Positions 23,419-31,608 of a DNA stretch of 32,100 nt are shown piece by piece. The notes beneath the pieces are model-generated. The model worked only from the letters and a program-made list of their open reading frames with translations, was not told the origin of the DNA and did not search any database. Numbering within the stretch: the stretch's first letter is position 1; each line of letters begins with the position of its first letter. Source of the DNA: Eubacteriales bacterium (GTDB taxonomy: Bacteria; Bacillota; Clostridia; Oscillospirales; Oscillospiraceae); contig JAUNJE010000033.1 in the NCBI GenBank assembly GCA_030533415.1, positions 1-32,100 of the forward strand, read 5' to 3'. Position numbers and translations under genes: made by a program.

Positions 23419-23427
23419 ATTATAGCA
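23419..23427 (-). promoter_or_regulatory. Extended -10 promoter of the CarD gene
   Basis: On the - strand TGC directly before TATAAT, with no good -35 box. Transcription would begin about 45 bases before the start codon. Confidence 0.55.
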
Positions 23428-23495
23428 CAAATGTCTTTTCTTTTCATGTGGGGAAAACGCTGAATTTTCCGGCCTGTTTTTTCAGGAAAAGATAA

Positions 23496-23534
23496 CAAAA
23501 ATGCTGCCATGGACCTTCTTTTCCATGGCAGCAT
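23496..23534 (-). terminator. Rho-independent terminator of pyruvate kinase gene
   Basis: Perfect 13-bp arms ATGCTGCCATGGA (23501-23513) and TCCATGGCAGCAT (23522-23534); on the - strand followed by TTTTG, 55 bases after the stop. Confidence 0.85.
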
Positions 23535-23588
23535 CCGCACTGGTCCGGGCACTGAAAAAAACGCGCGGCGTGTCCGTATGGGGCAGCG

Positions 23589-25001
23589 TCAGATCACTTC
23601 GATCTTGATGGTGTTGGTATTGCCCTGCTGGCCGTTGATGGGGCCTCCGGTGAGCAGAATGTTATCTCCGGGCTGCAGCTGGAACACATCCACAGCGGCT
23701 TTCTTCGCGTAATAGAACATGACATCCATACTGGGGAACTGGTCCGCCATAACGGGGGTCACACCCCAGCTCATGGACAGGCGGCGCCAGATTTTGCGGT
23801 CCGTGGTCATGCCGATGATGTCCACGGGAGTGCGGAAACGGCTGACCAGCATGGCGGTTTTTCCGGAGACGGAGCAGACCACAATGGCCTTGGCGTTGAC
23901 GTCGATGGCCATGGAGCAGACAGCGTGGGACAGGCAGTCCAGATTGTTCTTGCCGGCGTATTCCGTGGCAAGGAAGCGGTGCTTGTAATTGGTGTGGTGC
24001 TCGGTAAATTCAGCGATCTGGGCCATTGCCTTCACGGCTTCCACCGGGTATTTGCCGGCGGCGGATTCCCCGGACAGCATGACGCAGGAGGTGCCGTCGT
24101 AAACGGCATTGGCCACGTCGGAAATCTCGGCACGGGTGGGCCGGGGGTTCTGAATCATGGACTCCAGCATCTCCGTGGCGGTGATGACCCGCTTGCCCAT
24201 CATGCGGCAGATCCGGGTCAGCTTCTTCTGAACCGCCGGCACCTCCACATAGGGGATCTCCACGCCCAGGTCGCCCCGGGCGATCATGATGCCGCCGCAG
24301 GCGGAGCAAATGTCTTCCACATTGTCAACGCCCGACTGGTTTTCGATTTTTGCCACGATTTCAATATCGCTTCCGCCATTGGCGTCCAGCAGCTGGCGGA
24401 TATCCAGAACATCCTGCTTGGTGGAGACAAAGGATGCGGCAATGAAATCCACACCGTGCTGAATGCCAAAAATGATGTCCGCTTTGTCCTGCTCCCCCAG
24501 GTAGGGGCCGGACATGACCTTCTTGGGGAAGGACATGCTCTTGCGGTTGCTCAGCTCACCGCCCACCAGGCACTTGCAGATAATATTGCTGCCCTCGATC
24601 CGCTGGACCTCAAACTGGACCATGCCGTTATTGACGGTGACAATATCGCCTGGCTTCAAGTCCTTGTTCAGATCCTTATAGCTGACGCTGACCTTTGTCT
24701 CGTCACCCTCCAGCTCGTCGGTGGTGAAGGTGAAGGTACTGCCGTCCTGGATGGTCACCTTGCCACTGGCAAAGGTCTTGATGCGGTATTCCGGCCCCTT
24801 GGTGTCCAGCATAATGGCAATGGGCAGGCCCAACTTCTCCCGCACGCGCTTGATCAGCTCGATCTTCTGCTCGTGCTCCGGGTGGGTGCCGTGGGAGAAA
24901 TTCAGCCGGGCTACATTCATACCGGCCAGGCACATTTGCGTCAAGGTCTCTTCATTTTCACTGGCGGGGCCAATGGTGCAGATGATTTTTGTTTTGCGCA
25001 T
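23589..25001 (-). CDS. pyk: Pyruvate kinase
   Basis: 470 residues, ATG behind GCAGGAGGCATTTTCT. Transfers phosphate from phosphoenolpyruvate to ADP in the last step of glycolysis. The N-terminus RKTKIICTIGPASEN, NFSHG (substrate and K+ site), IMLDTKGPE, the active-site IVAKIENQSGVDN with the catalytic Lys, and GDLGVEIPYVEVPAVQK with the metal-binding Asp are all present; the C-terminal allosteric domain ends at the normal place for the 470-residue form, without the extra PEP-utiliser domain of many Bacilli. Single-gene unit with its own terminator. Confidence 0.97.
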   Translation of the reverse strand: MRKTKIICTIGPASENEETLTQMCLAGMNVARLNFSHGTHPEHEQKIELIKRVREKLGLPIAIMLDTKGPEYRIKTFASGKVTIQDGSTFTFTTDELEGDETKVSVSYKDLNKDLKPGDIVTVNNGMVQFEVQRIEGSNIICKCLVGGELSNRKSMSFPKKVMSGPYLGEQDKADIIFGIQHGVDFIAASFVSTKQDVLDIRQLLDANGGSDIEIVAKIENQSGVDNVEDICSACGGIMIARGDLGVEIPYVEVPAVQKKLTRICRMMGKRVITATEMLESMIQNPRPTRAEISDVANAVYDGTSCVMLSGESAAGKYPVEAVKAMAQIAEFTEHHTNYKHRFLATEYAGKNNLDCLSHAVCSMAIDVNAKAIVVCSVSGKTAMLVSRFRTPVDIIGMTTDRKIWRRLSMSWGVTPVMADQFPSMDVMFYYAKKAAVDVFQLQPGDNILLTGGPINGQQGNTNTIKIEVI

Positions 25002-25095
25002 AGAAAATGCCTCCTGCTTTTGTAAATAGTAACATATTTCCCAGTATTATTTTACCATACGCGTCTTTTCCCGTCAATGCACAATCCGGTAAAGG

Positions 25096-26913
25096 TTAAT
25101 AACAAAATTCCACCTTATTATGGCGCAGCCAGAAGTCCAGCTGGCACAGATAGGCCATGGTCTGAGGCCGCCGCATCAGCTGTCCATACCAGGGCCACTG
25201 GGTTTCCCGGGCAAGCAGCTTTTTCACTTCTTCCCTGCTGACCAGCTGCCACAGCGGCGCTTCCGGGTCCGTCGCCAGGGCGTCCAGCCGGGCGGATATC
25301 AGCTGCTCATAGCGGGGGTCAAAGGTCTTGGGATAGGGGCTTTTCTTTCGCTGCAGCACCTCCTCCGGCAAAAGCCCCGCCACCGCATGGCGCAGAAGTC
25401 CCTTTTCCTTGCCCTGGTAATCCTTAAATTCCCAGGGGACACCGTAAAGGTATTCCGCGATCCGGTAATCACAGAATGGGACACGGACCTCCAGGGAATG
25501 ATACATACTCATCCGGTCCTTCCTATCCAAAAGCGTCTGCATGAACCAGCGGAAATTCAGATTCACCATCACCTTCATTTGGCGCTCGGTTTCGCAGGTT
25601 CCGGGCAGGATATCGCTCTCCCGGCAGGTCTGGTTGTAGGCGTCCATGACAAAATCCTGTGCGTTGACGGCGATGGACGGCGCCAGAATGCCGGCACGGT
25701 CCAGGGTGTTCTGTGCCCAGGGAAAGCCCACCCTTGCGCGCACCTCGGGATCCCGGTACCAGGGATAGCCCCCGAAGATCTCATCGGCGCACTCCCCGGA
25801 CAGGGCAACCTTGACATGGCTGCGAATCTCCTTGCAGAAGGCCAGCAGGGAAAAGTCCACATCCGCCATCCCCGGAAGGTCCCGGGCAATGGTGGCATCC
25901 TCCAGCGCATCCACCAAATCCTCAGGCGCAAGCACCGTCCAGCTGTGATCCGTATTCAGTGCGTCCACCATGATTTTAATGTAGGAATTGTCGGAATTGG
26001 GCTGGAATTTATTGGACCGGAAATAGCGGTCGTTGTCCTTATAATCCACGGAGAAGGTTTTGAGCCGCTCTCCCCTGCCCTGCATCTCCCGGGCGCAGAC
26101 AGCGGTGATAATGCTGGAATCCAGGCCTCCGGAAAGGAAGGTGCCGATGGGAACATCGGAGACCATTTGCCGGCGGATGGCATCCTGGACCAGATAGCGG
26201 ACACATTCAGAGGTTTCCGCAAAGCTTTCCCGGTGCTCCCGGTCCTTCAGCTGCCAGTAGCGGCAAAGTGTCAGCTGTCCCCGCTCATAGTAACCGCAGC
26301 AGCCCGGCTCCAGCTCACAGATATCCTGAAAAACGCCGCTGCCCGGCAATCTGCCGGGGCCAAGCAGAATCAGCTGCGCCGCCCCCGTTTCATCCAGCCG
26401 GGCCTGCACCGTGGGATATGTCAAAATCGTCTTTATCTCCGAAGCAAAGATCAGACCGCCTTCATGCTGCTTATAGAACAGGGGCTTTACGCCGATACGG
26501 TCTCTTGCCAGAAACAGCCGCCTGCGCTTTCTCTCCCAAACGGCAAAGGCGAAGATGCCGTTGAGCCGCTCCACGCAGTCCGCGCCATACGCGGCATAGG
26601 CATGGAGCAGCACCTCCGTATCCGAATGGCCGAAAAAGCTGTGTCCCGCAGCGGCCAGCTCATGGCGCAGTTCCTCCGTATTATACAATTCCCCATTGTA
26701 GACCAAAATGTAGTCCTCCCCAGCCCAATGCAGCTGCATGGGCTGCCTGCCGTTGTCCGGGTCAATGATGGCCAGACGGGCATGGAGCAGGGTGATGTCC
26801 TCATCCTGAAAAACGCCTGAGTCGTCCGGTCCCCGGCGGTGCATGGTCGCAAGCATTTTCCGGATGCTGCCGGCATCCGCCGCCAGCCCGATCATCCCGG
26901 AAATCGCGCACAT
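25096..26913 (-). CDS. asnB: Asparagine synthase (glutamine-hydrolysing)
   Basis: 605 residues from the ATG at 26913 (AAAGGATGTGATCATT in front), because Cys2 must be N-terminal after Met removal; the start three codons earlier would bury it. Class II glutaminase domain: CAISGMIGLAA, RRGPDDSG, YNGELYN and SDTEVLLHAY (about 1-190). Synthetase domain: PP-loop SGGLDSS near 255 and the ADEIFGGYPWY segment. It makes asparagine from aspartate, ATP and glutamine. Length and layout fit the AsnB family; similar enzymes also amidate cell-wall or natural-product substrates, but no such cluster is nearby. Divergent from the small helical gene at 26992. Confidence 0.94.
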   Translation of the reverse strand: MCAISGMIGLAADAGSIRKMLATMHRRGPDDSGVFQDEDITLLHARLAIIDPDNGRQPMQLHWAGEDYILVYNGELYNTEELRHELAAAGHSFFGHSDTEVLLHAYAAYGADCVERLNGIFAFAVWERKRRRLFLARDRIGVKPLFYKQHEGGLIFASEIKTILTYPTVQARLDETGAAQLILLGPGRLPGSGVFQDICELEPGCCGYYERGQLTLCRYWQLKDREHRESFAETSECVRYLVQDAIRRQMVSDVPIGTFLSGGLDSSIITAVCAREMQGRGERLKTFSVDYKDNDRYFRSNKFQPNSDNSYIKIMVDALNTDHSWTVLAPEDLVDALEDATIARDLPGMADVDFSLLAFCKEIRSHVKVALSGECADEIFGGYPWYRDPEVRARVGFPWAQNTLDRAGILAPSIAVNAQDFVMDAYNQTCRESDILPGTCETERQMKVMVNLNFRWFMQTLLDRKDRMSMYHSLEVRVPFCDYRIAEYLYGVPWEFKDYQGKEKGLLRHAVAGLLPEEVLQRKKSPYPKTFDPRYEQLISARLDALATDPEAPLWQLVSREEVKKLLARETQWPWYGQLMRRPQTMAYLCQLDFWLRHNKVEFCY

Positions 26914-26991
26914 AATGATCACATCCTTTCCATCCTTTTATACTATGCATGGTTTCCGGGAAAATGTGCATAATAAAGCCGGTGATGTAAA

Positions 26992-27420
26992 ATGAAAAAC
27001 AGCAAAGAAATTCTTTCCTCCGTTCTGAAAACTACCCAAATGGGACAGGTAGGCATCCGCAGTGTGCTGGATACCAGCATGCGCCCCGGATTGCGCAAGG
27101 CGCTGGAATCCCAGCTCCATGAATATGATTCCATTGAAACGGAAGCCCATTCCATCGCGACCCAGCGGGGCTGGGAGCTGTCCGAGCTGGACCCGGCAGT
27201 GCGGTTTATGACGGATATGACGGCCCGGATGAAGCTCAACGGCCGGAATTCCGACTCTAAAATCGCCGGAATGATGATTCAGGGAAACACCAGGGGCATG
27301 ATCAAGGGACTGAAAAACATCCACCAGTTTGGCCAGCAGGACGAGCAGATCCACATTCTCTCCCAAAAGCTTCTGGACTGCGAAACGGCAAACATCCGGC
27401 AAATGCAGGGATTCTTGTAA
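26992..27420 (+). CDS. Small helical protein of unknown function
   Basis: 142 residues, ATG behind GGTGATGTAAA. No signal peptide or membrane helix. The whole chain is predicted helical, with alternating hydrophobic residues and acidic/His positions (QLHEYDSIETEAHSIA, MIQGNTRGMIKGLKNIHQF), compatible with a ferritin-like or DUF2383-like four-helix bundle, as in several clostridial hypothetical proteins of this size. I cannot name it with confidence. It is divergent from asnB, and a MITE-like repeat starts directly after its stop. Confidence 0.7.
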   Translation: MKNSKEILSSVLKTTQMGQVGIRSVLDTSMRPGLRKALESQLHEYDSIETEAHSIATQRGWELSELDPAVRFMTDMTARMKLNGRNSDSKIAGMMIQGNTRGMIKGLKNIHQFGQQDEQIHILSQKLLDCETANIRQMQGFL

Positions 27421-27615
27421 GAGTGAAGAGTGAGGAGTGGGGAGTTAGAAGTTAGGAGCTGAAATGGAAAAAGCTGGCTGATCTAAACTCCATAAACCGT
27501 GTTGTTATCCCTGATATCAGCATAACAGGATCATTTATTCCGCGTTCCCCTATGGCACCATCACTTCCTAACTCCTAACTCCTAACTCCCAACTCTTCAC
27601 TCTCCACTCTCCCCC
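27421..27615. repeat. MITE-like inverted-repeat element
   Basis: Left end 27421-27458 (GAGTGAAGAGT ... GGAGTTAG) is the imperfect reverse complement of right end 27564-27615 (three CTAACTCC units, then AACTCTTCACTC). The interior of about 105 bases has a second palindrome, TGTTAT-CC-CTGATATCAG-C-ATAACA (27503-27527). No coding sequence. The element begins at the base after a stop codon and ends about 60 bases before the next gene. Confidence 0.7.
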
Positions 27616-27674
27616 TGTAACCTTGCCAAGCCTTTCCGCATATGATAATCGAGAACGTGAAAGGAGTGATTCTC

Positions 27675-28055
27675 TTGCCAGCCACAGGTTACATACAGGT
27701 GCGCGCGTATGCCAGCACCGCCCGGTTCCCCCTGAAAGATGTGGCCATTACCGTCACCGCCACGGACGGAACCGCCATCGCCATGCGGCTTACGGACCGG
27801 AACGGATTGATCACCCCCATTGAGATTCCCGTCCCGGACAAATCGGAAAGTCAAGCCCCTGATCCCAACGAAAAGCCCTATACCTCCGTCAACCTATACG
27901 CCCGCCTCAAGGGCTATGAACAGGTAGAGGCGGAAAATTTGCAGGTATTCGCCGGCACGACCACCAATCAGGATTTGGAATTGGTCCCGCTGTCGGAGCT
28001 GCCCAACCAGTGGGATCAAACTGTCACTTTCGATACACCTCCCCAAAATCTTTAG
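27675..28055 (+). CDS. Small beta-sandwich protein (carboxypeptidase-regulatory/Ig-like)
   Basis: 126 residues from a TTG at 27675, chosen because AAAGGAG stands eight bases before it; the upstream ATG at 27642 has no ribosome site. Residues about 5-100 show alternating strands (GYIQVRAYASTARFPLKDVAITVTA, then YTSVNLYARLKGYEQVEAENLQVFAG) like the CarboxypepD_reg or peptidase-associated folds seen on exported proteins, but no signal peptide is visible. First gene of a three-gene operon: the SpoIID-like gene starts 10 bases after its stop. A structural role with the wall-binding proteins, perhaps in spore formation, is inference. Confidence 0.75.
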   Translation: MPATGYIQVRAYASTARFPLKDVAITVTATDGTAIAMRLTDRNGLITPIEIPVPDKSESQAPDPNEKPYTSVNLYARLKGYEQVEAENLQVFAGTTTNQDLELVPLSELPNQWDQTVTFDTPPQNL

Positions 28056-28065
28056 GAGGTCTGCC

Positions 28066-29292
28066 ATGCCCACAGTCATTCCTTACATACCGCAGCGGAT
28101 TACGGTGCATCTTGCCGCACCGGATACCCCCGCCCAAAATGTCACGGTCAGCTTTGTAGACTATGTAAAAAACGTAGCCTCCAGCGAAATTTACCCCACC
28201 TGGGAGGAAAGCGCACTCCGGGCCAACATTCTCGCCATTGTCTCCTTTGCCCTGAACCGGGTGTACACCGAGTTCTACCGCAGCCGCGGCTACAATTTTG
28301 AAATCACCAGCTCCACAGCCTACGACCAATTTTTTGTCAACGGGCGCAGCTTCTTTACCAATGTTTCCCGGCTTGTTGACGAGCTGTTTGATGATTATCT
28401 GCGCCGCCCGGGATTTGTAGAACCGCTGGCGGCAAAGTTCTGCAACGGCACCACCGTCACCTGCGATGGACTGAGCCAATGGGGCAGTCAGAATTTGGCC
28501 CGCCAGGGTTACACAGCACCGGAAATCCTGCGAAGCTACTATGGCAGCGTGGAAATCGTAAACAATGCCCCTGTCCGGGGTATTACCTCCTCTTATCCCG
28601 GAACTCCCCTGCGGCGGGGCTATACCGGTCCCGCCGTGGTGGTAGTGCAGGTAGAATTAAACCGTATTTCCCAGAATTACCCCGCTATTCCCAAAATCTC
28701 CCCCGTCGATGGGATCTTTGGCGCGCAGACAGAAGCCGCTGTCCGAAAATTCCAGGAGATCTTCAACCTGACCGTAGACGGCATTGTCGGGCGCTCTACC
28801 TGGTATGCCCTGGTCCGGTACTACATTGCCGTTACCAGCATGGCCGAGCTGCGCAGCCAGGGCCAGCGCTTCTACGCCAATTCCTGGGCAACCACCAACC
28901 CCATTCAGCAGGGGGATCAGGGTGTCAGGGTTGAGCATCTGCAATATATGCTGAGCGTTTTGTCCTCCTACATTCCCGAGATCCCCCCCATCACCGTAGA
29001 CGGCATTTATGGCAGCGCTACCCGCAATGCCGTTCTTGCCGCGCAGCGGCGGTTCGGACTGCCGCAGACCGGCATCGTGAACTACGAAACCTGGACAGAA
29101 ATTTATGACCAGTTCTCCGGCATCGAAACCACCAGCTGGCGAAACCCGGAAAGCTTCCCCTACACCGCCGCCATTATCAGCGGCACCAATCCCAGGACCC
29201 GCTATTCCAATACCAGCACCATGACCCAATTCCCGGGAAATAACCTGCGAACCGGGAATCAGGATCCCGTCAGACAGGAGGCACCGCGATGA
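28066..29292 (+). CDS. SpoIID-like domain protein with two peptidoglycan-binding domains
   Basis: 408 residues, ATG behind TAGGAGGTCTGCC. Residues about 28-162 look like the SpoIID (amidase enhancer/lytic transglycosylase) domain: EESALRANILAIVSFALNRVY and a late GLSQWGSQNLARQGYTAPEILRSYYG. Two PG_binding_1 repeats follow (about 183-253 and 283-352), each with DGI(F/Y)G, a FQ or AQRRFGL helix and a final TW. The tail (355-408) is Ser/Thr/Asn-rich and probably disordered. No signal peptide is visible. The SpoIID fold cleaves denuded glycan strands during engulfment; the catalytic Glu is most likely E48 (EESALRAN). It overlaps the next gene by ATGA. Confidence 0.85.
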   Translation: MPTVIPYIPQRITVHLAAPDTPAQNVTVSFVDYVKNVASSEIYPTWEESALRANILAIVSFALNRVYTEFYRSRGYNFEITSSTAYDQFFVNGRSFFTNVSRLVDELFDDYLRRPGFVEPLAAKFCNGTTVTCDGLSQWGSQNLARQGYTAPEILRSYYGSVEIVNNAPVRGITSSYPGTPLRRGYTGPAVVVVQVELNRISQNYPAIPKISPVDGIFGAQTEAAVRKFQEIFNLTVDGIVGRSTWYALVRYYIAVTSMAELRSQGQRFYANSWATTNPIQQGDQGVRVEHLQYMLSVLSSYIPEIPPITVDGIYGSATRNAVLAAQRRFGLPQTGIVNYETWTEIYDQFSGIETTSWRNPESFPYTAAIISGTNPRTRYSNTSTMTQFPGNNLRTGNQDPVRQEAPR

Positions 29293-29831
29293 GACCACCC
29301 GAATCCTTTATCGGCCAGCCCATCCGCAGCCTGCAGACCATGCTGCAGGTGATCGCGGAAAATGATTCCAGTCATGTAAAAATCATTCCTGACGGTATTT
29401 ACGGCCCCGAAACGACCCGGGCGGTTTCCGTATTCCAGCGCAACCATGGCCTGCCCGTCACCGGCGTTACCGACCAAACCACCTGGGAAGCCGTTGTAGC
29501 CGTCTATGAGCCGGCCCTGGTGGAACAGGACGCGGCCCAGGAGCTGGGGATCATTCTGAATCCCAAGCAGGTGATCCGGAAGGGCGAACGGAGTCCGCAC
29601 CTTTACCTCGTCCAGGGTATGCTGATGGTGCTGTCATCCGTATACAATAGTGTGGGCCAGCCCAGCCAATCCGGCATTCTGGATGAATGCACAGCGGATG
29701 CCCTCTCCTCTTTCCAGTGCCTGTGCGGCCTGCCCATGACCGGAAATCTGGATAAACACACATGGAAACATCTGGCGCTGCAGTACCCTTTGGCTGCCAA
29801 TCTGCAGAATCTTCCGGATTCCTCCAGGTAA
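29289..29831 (+). CDS. Peptidoglycan-binding protein with two PG_binding_1 domains
   Basis: 180 residues, ATG overlapping the stop of the SpoIID-like gene (ATGA) and preceded by GGAGGCACCGCG. Two PG_binding_1 repeats: FIGQPIRSLQTMLQVIAEN with DGIYGPETTRAVSVFQRNHG (about 1-70), and SPHLYLVQGMLMVLSSVYN with CTADALSSFQCLCGL (about 98-165). No catalytic domain, signal peptide or membrane anchor is visible. It is probably translated together with its neighbour and may extend its wall-binding reach, or be a split-off of the same ancestral chain. Its stop is followed by an AT-rich region and the promoter of the phosphatidyltransferase. Confidence 0.85.
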   Translation: MRPPESFIGQPIRSLQTMLQVIAENDSSHVKIIPDGIYGPETTRAVSVFQRNHGLPVTGVTDQTTWEAVVAVYEPALVEQDAAQELGIILNPKQVIRKGERSPHLYLVQGMLMVLSSVYNSVGQPSQSGILDECTADALSSFQCLCGLPMTGNLDKHTWKHLALQYPLAANLQNLPDSSR

Positions 29832-29875
29832 ATATTTCTATTTTATGAATTTTTACCGTTCCCAGAAGGTTGCAC

Positions 29876-29904
29876 TTGATAAAGCCCGCAAAAATGTCTA
29901 TAAT
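29876..29904 (+). promoter_or_regulatory. Promoter of the phosphatidyltransferase gene
   Basis: TTGATA (29876-29881), 17-base spacer, TATAAT (29899-29904), 44 bases before the start codon. Confidence 0.75.
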
Positions 29905-29948
29905 ATATTCACTGTTTATGGCAATGGTTTCTTGCGGAGGAAAAATCC

Positions 29949-30530
29949 ATGTTTATCAAAGACTGGAAAAAGGAAATATTTACCATACCAAATCTGCTCA
30001 GCCTGTTCCGGCTGGTGTTGATTCCTGTGTATGCCTATATTTACCTGCATGCAACGGAAGATTGGCAGTACCTCATCGCGGGAACCATTATGGCCGTATC
30101 CTGTATCACGGATATGATCGACGGAAAGATCGCCCGGCGCTTTAACATGATATCCACCCTGGGAAAAATTCTGGATCCTCTGGCGGACAAAATCACCCAG
30201 TTCACCCTGACCCTGTGCCTTTCGCTGAAATATCCCATCCTGTATCCGGTGCTGGCACTGTTTCTGGTCAAGGAGCTTTTTCAGGTGATTGCCGGTATTT
30301 CCCATCTGCGCAAGGGCAAAATGCTCCCCGGCGCGCTGATGGCGGGCAAGGTCTGCACCACCATTTTATTCATCAGCCTGATTGCCCTGGTGCTGTTTCC
30401 CAATATGAATCCCAGACTGGTAAACGGCATTGCCCTGGTCGATTCCATATTTCTGAGCATTTCCTTTGTCAGCTACATTCTTGCCTACTTCGGCAAAAAC
30501 ACGAAGGTGCAGGATATGAAAACCGAATGA
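29949..30530 (+). CDS. pgsA: CDP-alcohol phosphatidyltransferase (PgsA-type)
   Basis: 193 residues, ATG behind GCGGAGGAAAAATCC. The family signature D-x2-D-G-x2-A-R-x8-G-x3-D-x3-D is complete: D55, D58, G59, A62, R63, G72, D76, D80. NIPNLLSLFRL-like opening (here FTIPNLLSLFRLVLIP) and about six membrane helices fit glycerol-3-phosphate phosphatidyltransferases, which make phosphatidylglycerol phosphate from CDP-diacylglycerol. Cardiolipin synthase of the CDP-alcohol type has the same signature, so the symbol is probable and not certain. A terminator follows seven bases after the stop. Confidence 0.85.
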   Translation: MFIKDWKKEIFTIPNLLSLFRLVLIPVYAYIYLHATEDWQYLIAGTIMAVSCITDMIDGKIARRFNMISTLGKILDPLADKITQFTLTLCLSLKYPILYPVLALFLVKELFQVIAGISHLRKGKMLPGALMAGKVCTTILFISLIALVLFPNMNPRLVNGIALVDSIFLSISFVSYILAYFGKNTKVQDMKTE

Positions 30531-30536
30531 GAAAAG

Positions 30537-30570
30537 CGTCCGCTGGCTTTCTTACCGGCGGACGTTTTTC
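30537..30570 (+). terminator. Rho-independent terminator of the phosphatidyltransferase gene
   Basis: Arms CGTCCGCTGG (30537-30546) and CCGGCGGACG (30555-30564), one wobble pair, then TTTTT. Confidence 0.85.
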
Positions 30571-30589
30571 CATAAAAGAGGAGATTACC

Positions 30590-31354
30590 ATGGCGCATCA
30601 AGAACATATCCAGCAGTGGCTGGAAGAGGAGAAAACCGCCCACATCAAGGGCTGGGATTTTTCTCACATCGCGGACCGGTACGAGGAAGCGCAGGACCTT
30701 CCCTGGAGTTACCGGGAAACCGTTTGCAAATACTTGACCCCGGACGCTATGCTTCTGGATATGGATACCGGCGGAGGAGAATTTCTGCTCTCCCTGCATC
30801 ACCCCTGGAAAAACACCTGCGCAACGGAAGGGTTTCCCCCCAACGTGCGCCTATGCCGGGAGACTCTGCTTCCCCTGGGCATCGACTTTCGGGAGGCGGA
30901 CTGTGGAAAGGCCCTTCCCTACGGGGATAACTGCTTCGATGTGGTCATCAACCGCCACGGCAATTTCCAGGCGGAGGAAATTTTCCGGGTCCTGAAGCCC
31001 GGCGGGGTGTTCATCACTGAGCAGGTGGGTGCGGAAAACGACCGGGATCTGGCGCAAATGCTGCTGCCCGCTCCCATCGCCCCGCCATTTCCGGAGCAAT
31101 ATCTGAATATCGCATCCGAAAAATTCCGAAAAGCCGGTTTTTCCCTGCTGGAAGCGGACGAGGCCTTCCGTCCCATCCGGTTCCGGGATGTTGGCGCCCT
31201 GGTATGGTTCGCCCACATCATTGAATGGGAATTTCCCGGCTTTTCGGTAATGGACAGCCTGGATCAGCTGCTGCAGCTGCAGGCGGTACTGGAAAAAGAT
31301 GGTGTGATCGAGGGAAGAATACACCGCTTTCTGCTGGTGGCCAGGAAAACATAA
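30590..31354 (+). CDS. Class I SAM-dependent methyltransferase
   Basis: 254 residues from the ATG at 30590 behind AGAGGAGATTACC; the longer open frame upstream runs over pgsA and is not used. Motif I is LLDMDTGGGEFLLSL (about 54-68), followed by CFDVVINRHG (motif IV region) and FRVLKPGGVFITEQVG, as in the Methyltransf_11 fold. The middle FPEQYLNIASEKFRKAGFSLLEADEAF and the ending IEGRIHRFLLVARKT resemble the COG2226-like small-molecule methyltransferases of Clostridia. The substrate is not known. The gene stands between two terminators, with no clear promoter of its own, so it may use read-through from pgsA. Confidence 0.88.
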   Translation: MAHQEHIQQWLEEEKTAHIKGWDFSHIADRYEEAQDLPWSYRETVCKYLTPDAMLLDMDTGGGEFLLSLHHPWKNTCATEGFPPNVRLCRETLLPLGIDFREADCGKALPYGDNCFDVVINRHGNFQAEEIFRVLKPGGVFITEQVGAENDRDLAQMLLPAPIAPPFPEQYLNIASEKFRKAGFSLLEADEAFRPIRFRDVGALVWFAHIIEWEFPGFSVMDSLDQLLQLQAVLEKDGVIEGRIHRFLLVARKT

Positions 31355-31489
31355 AAATACAGCGGCTCAAAAGAGAGCCGCTGTCCGTCTTATGTCCTCT
31401 ATCTGGGGAAGCAGCGTGTCACAGGGCCGCCGTCGGGTTATCCGCAGATATTTCCGCGGCATCGGCTTTCCTCATTGCTTCCGCTCCGT
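31355..31489 (-). ncRNA. Candidate small RNA with own promoter and terminator
   Basis: On the - strand an extended -10 box TGC-TATACT (31496-31504) would start a transcript near 31489. It runs about 135 bases to the hairpin ACAGCGGCTC-TCTTTT-GAGCCGCTGT (31359-31384) and ATTTTTATG. Inside, GGAAGCA and TGCTTCC form a long-range closing stem, with further GC-rich hairpins within. An 18-codon frame (MRKADAAEISADNPTAAL) with GGAGCGGAAGCA in front also lies inside, so it could instead be a micro-gene. It fits no RNA family I recognise. Confidence 0.45.
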
Positions 31490-31560
31490 ATCATTAGTAT
31501 AGCAGATTCTGGCCGCATTTGGTGAAGAATCCTTGAACATTGCAAAAAGAAAAATTGAAG

Positions 31561-31602
31561 GGCACAAAAAACGGGACAGCGGCGAAATCCGCTGTCCCGT
31601 TT
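31561..31602 (-). terminator. Rho-independent terminator of the membrane protein gene
   Basis: Perfect 14-bp arms AAACGGGACAGCGG (31569-31582) and CCGCTGTCCCGTTT (31589-31602); on the - strand followed by TTTTTTGTGCC. Confidence 0.85.
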
Positions 31603-31608
31603 ATACGT

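Noticed and set aside
25120-26820. 566-codon open frame on the + strand
   Set aside because: Antisense to asnB; composition is not protein-like.
27564-27590. CTAACTCC repeated three times, considered as a CRISPR-like array
   Set aside because: The units are 8 bases long without spacers and belong to the inverted end of the MITE-like element.
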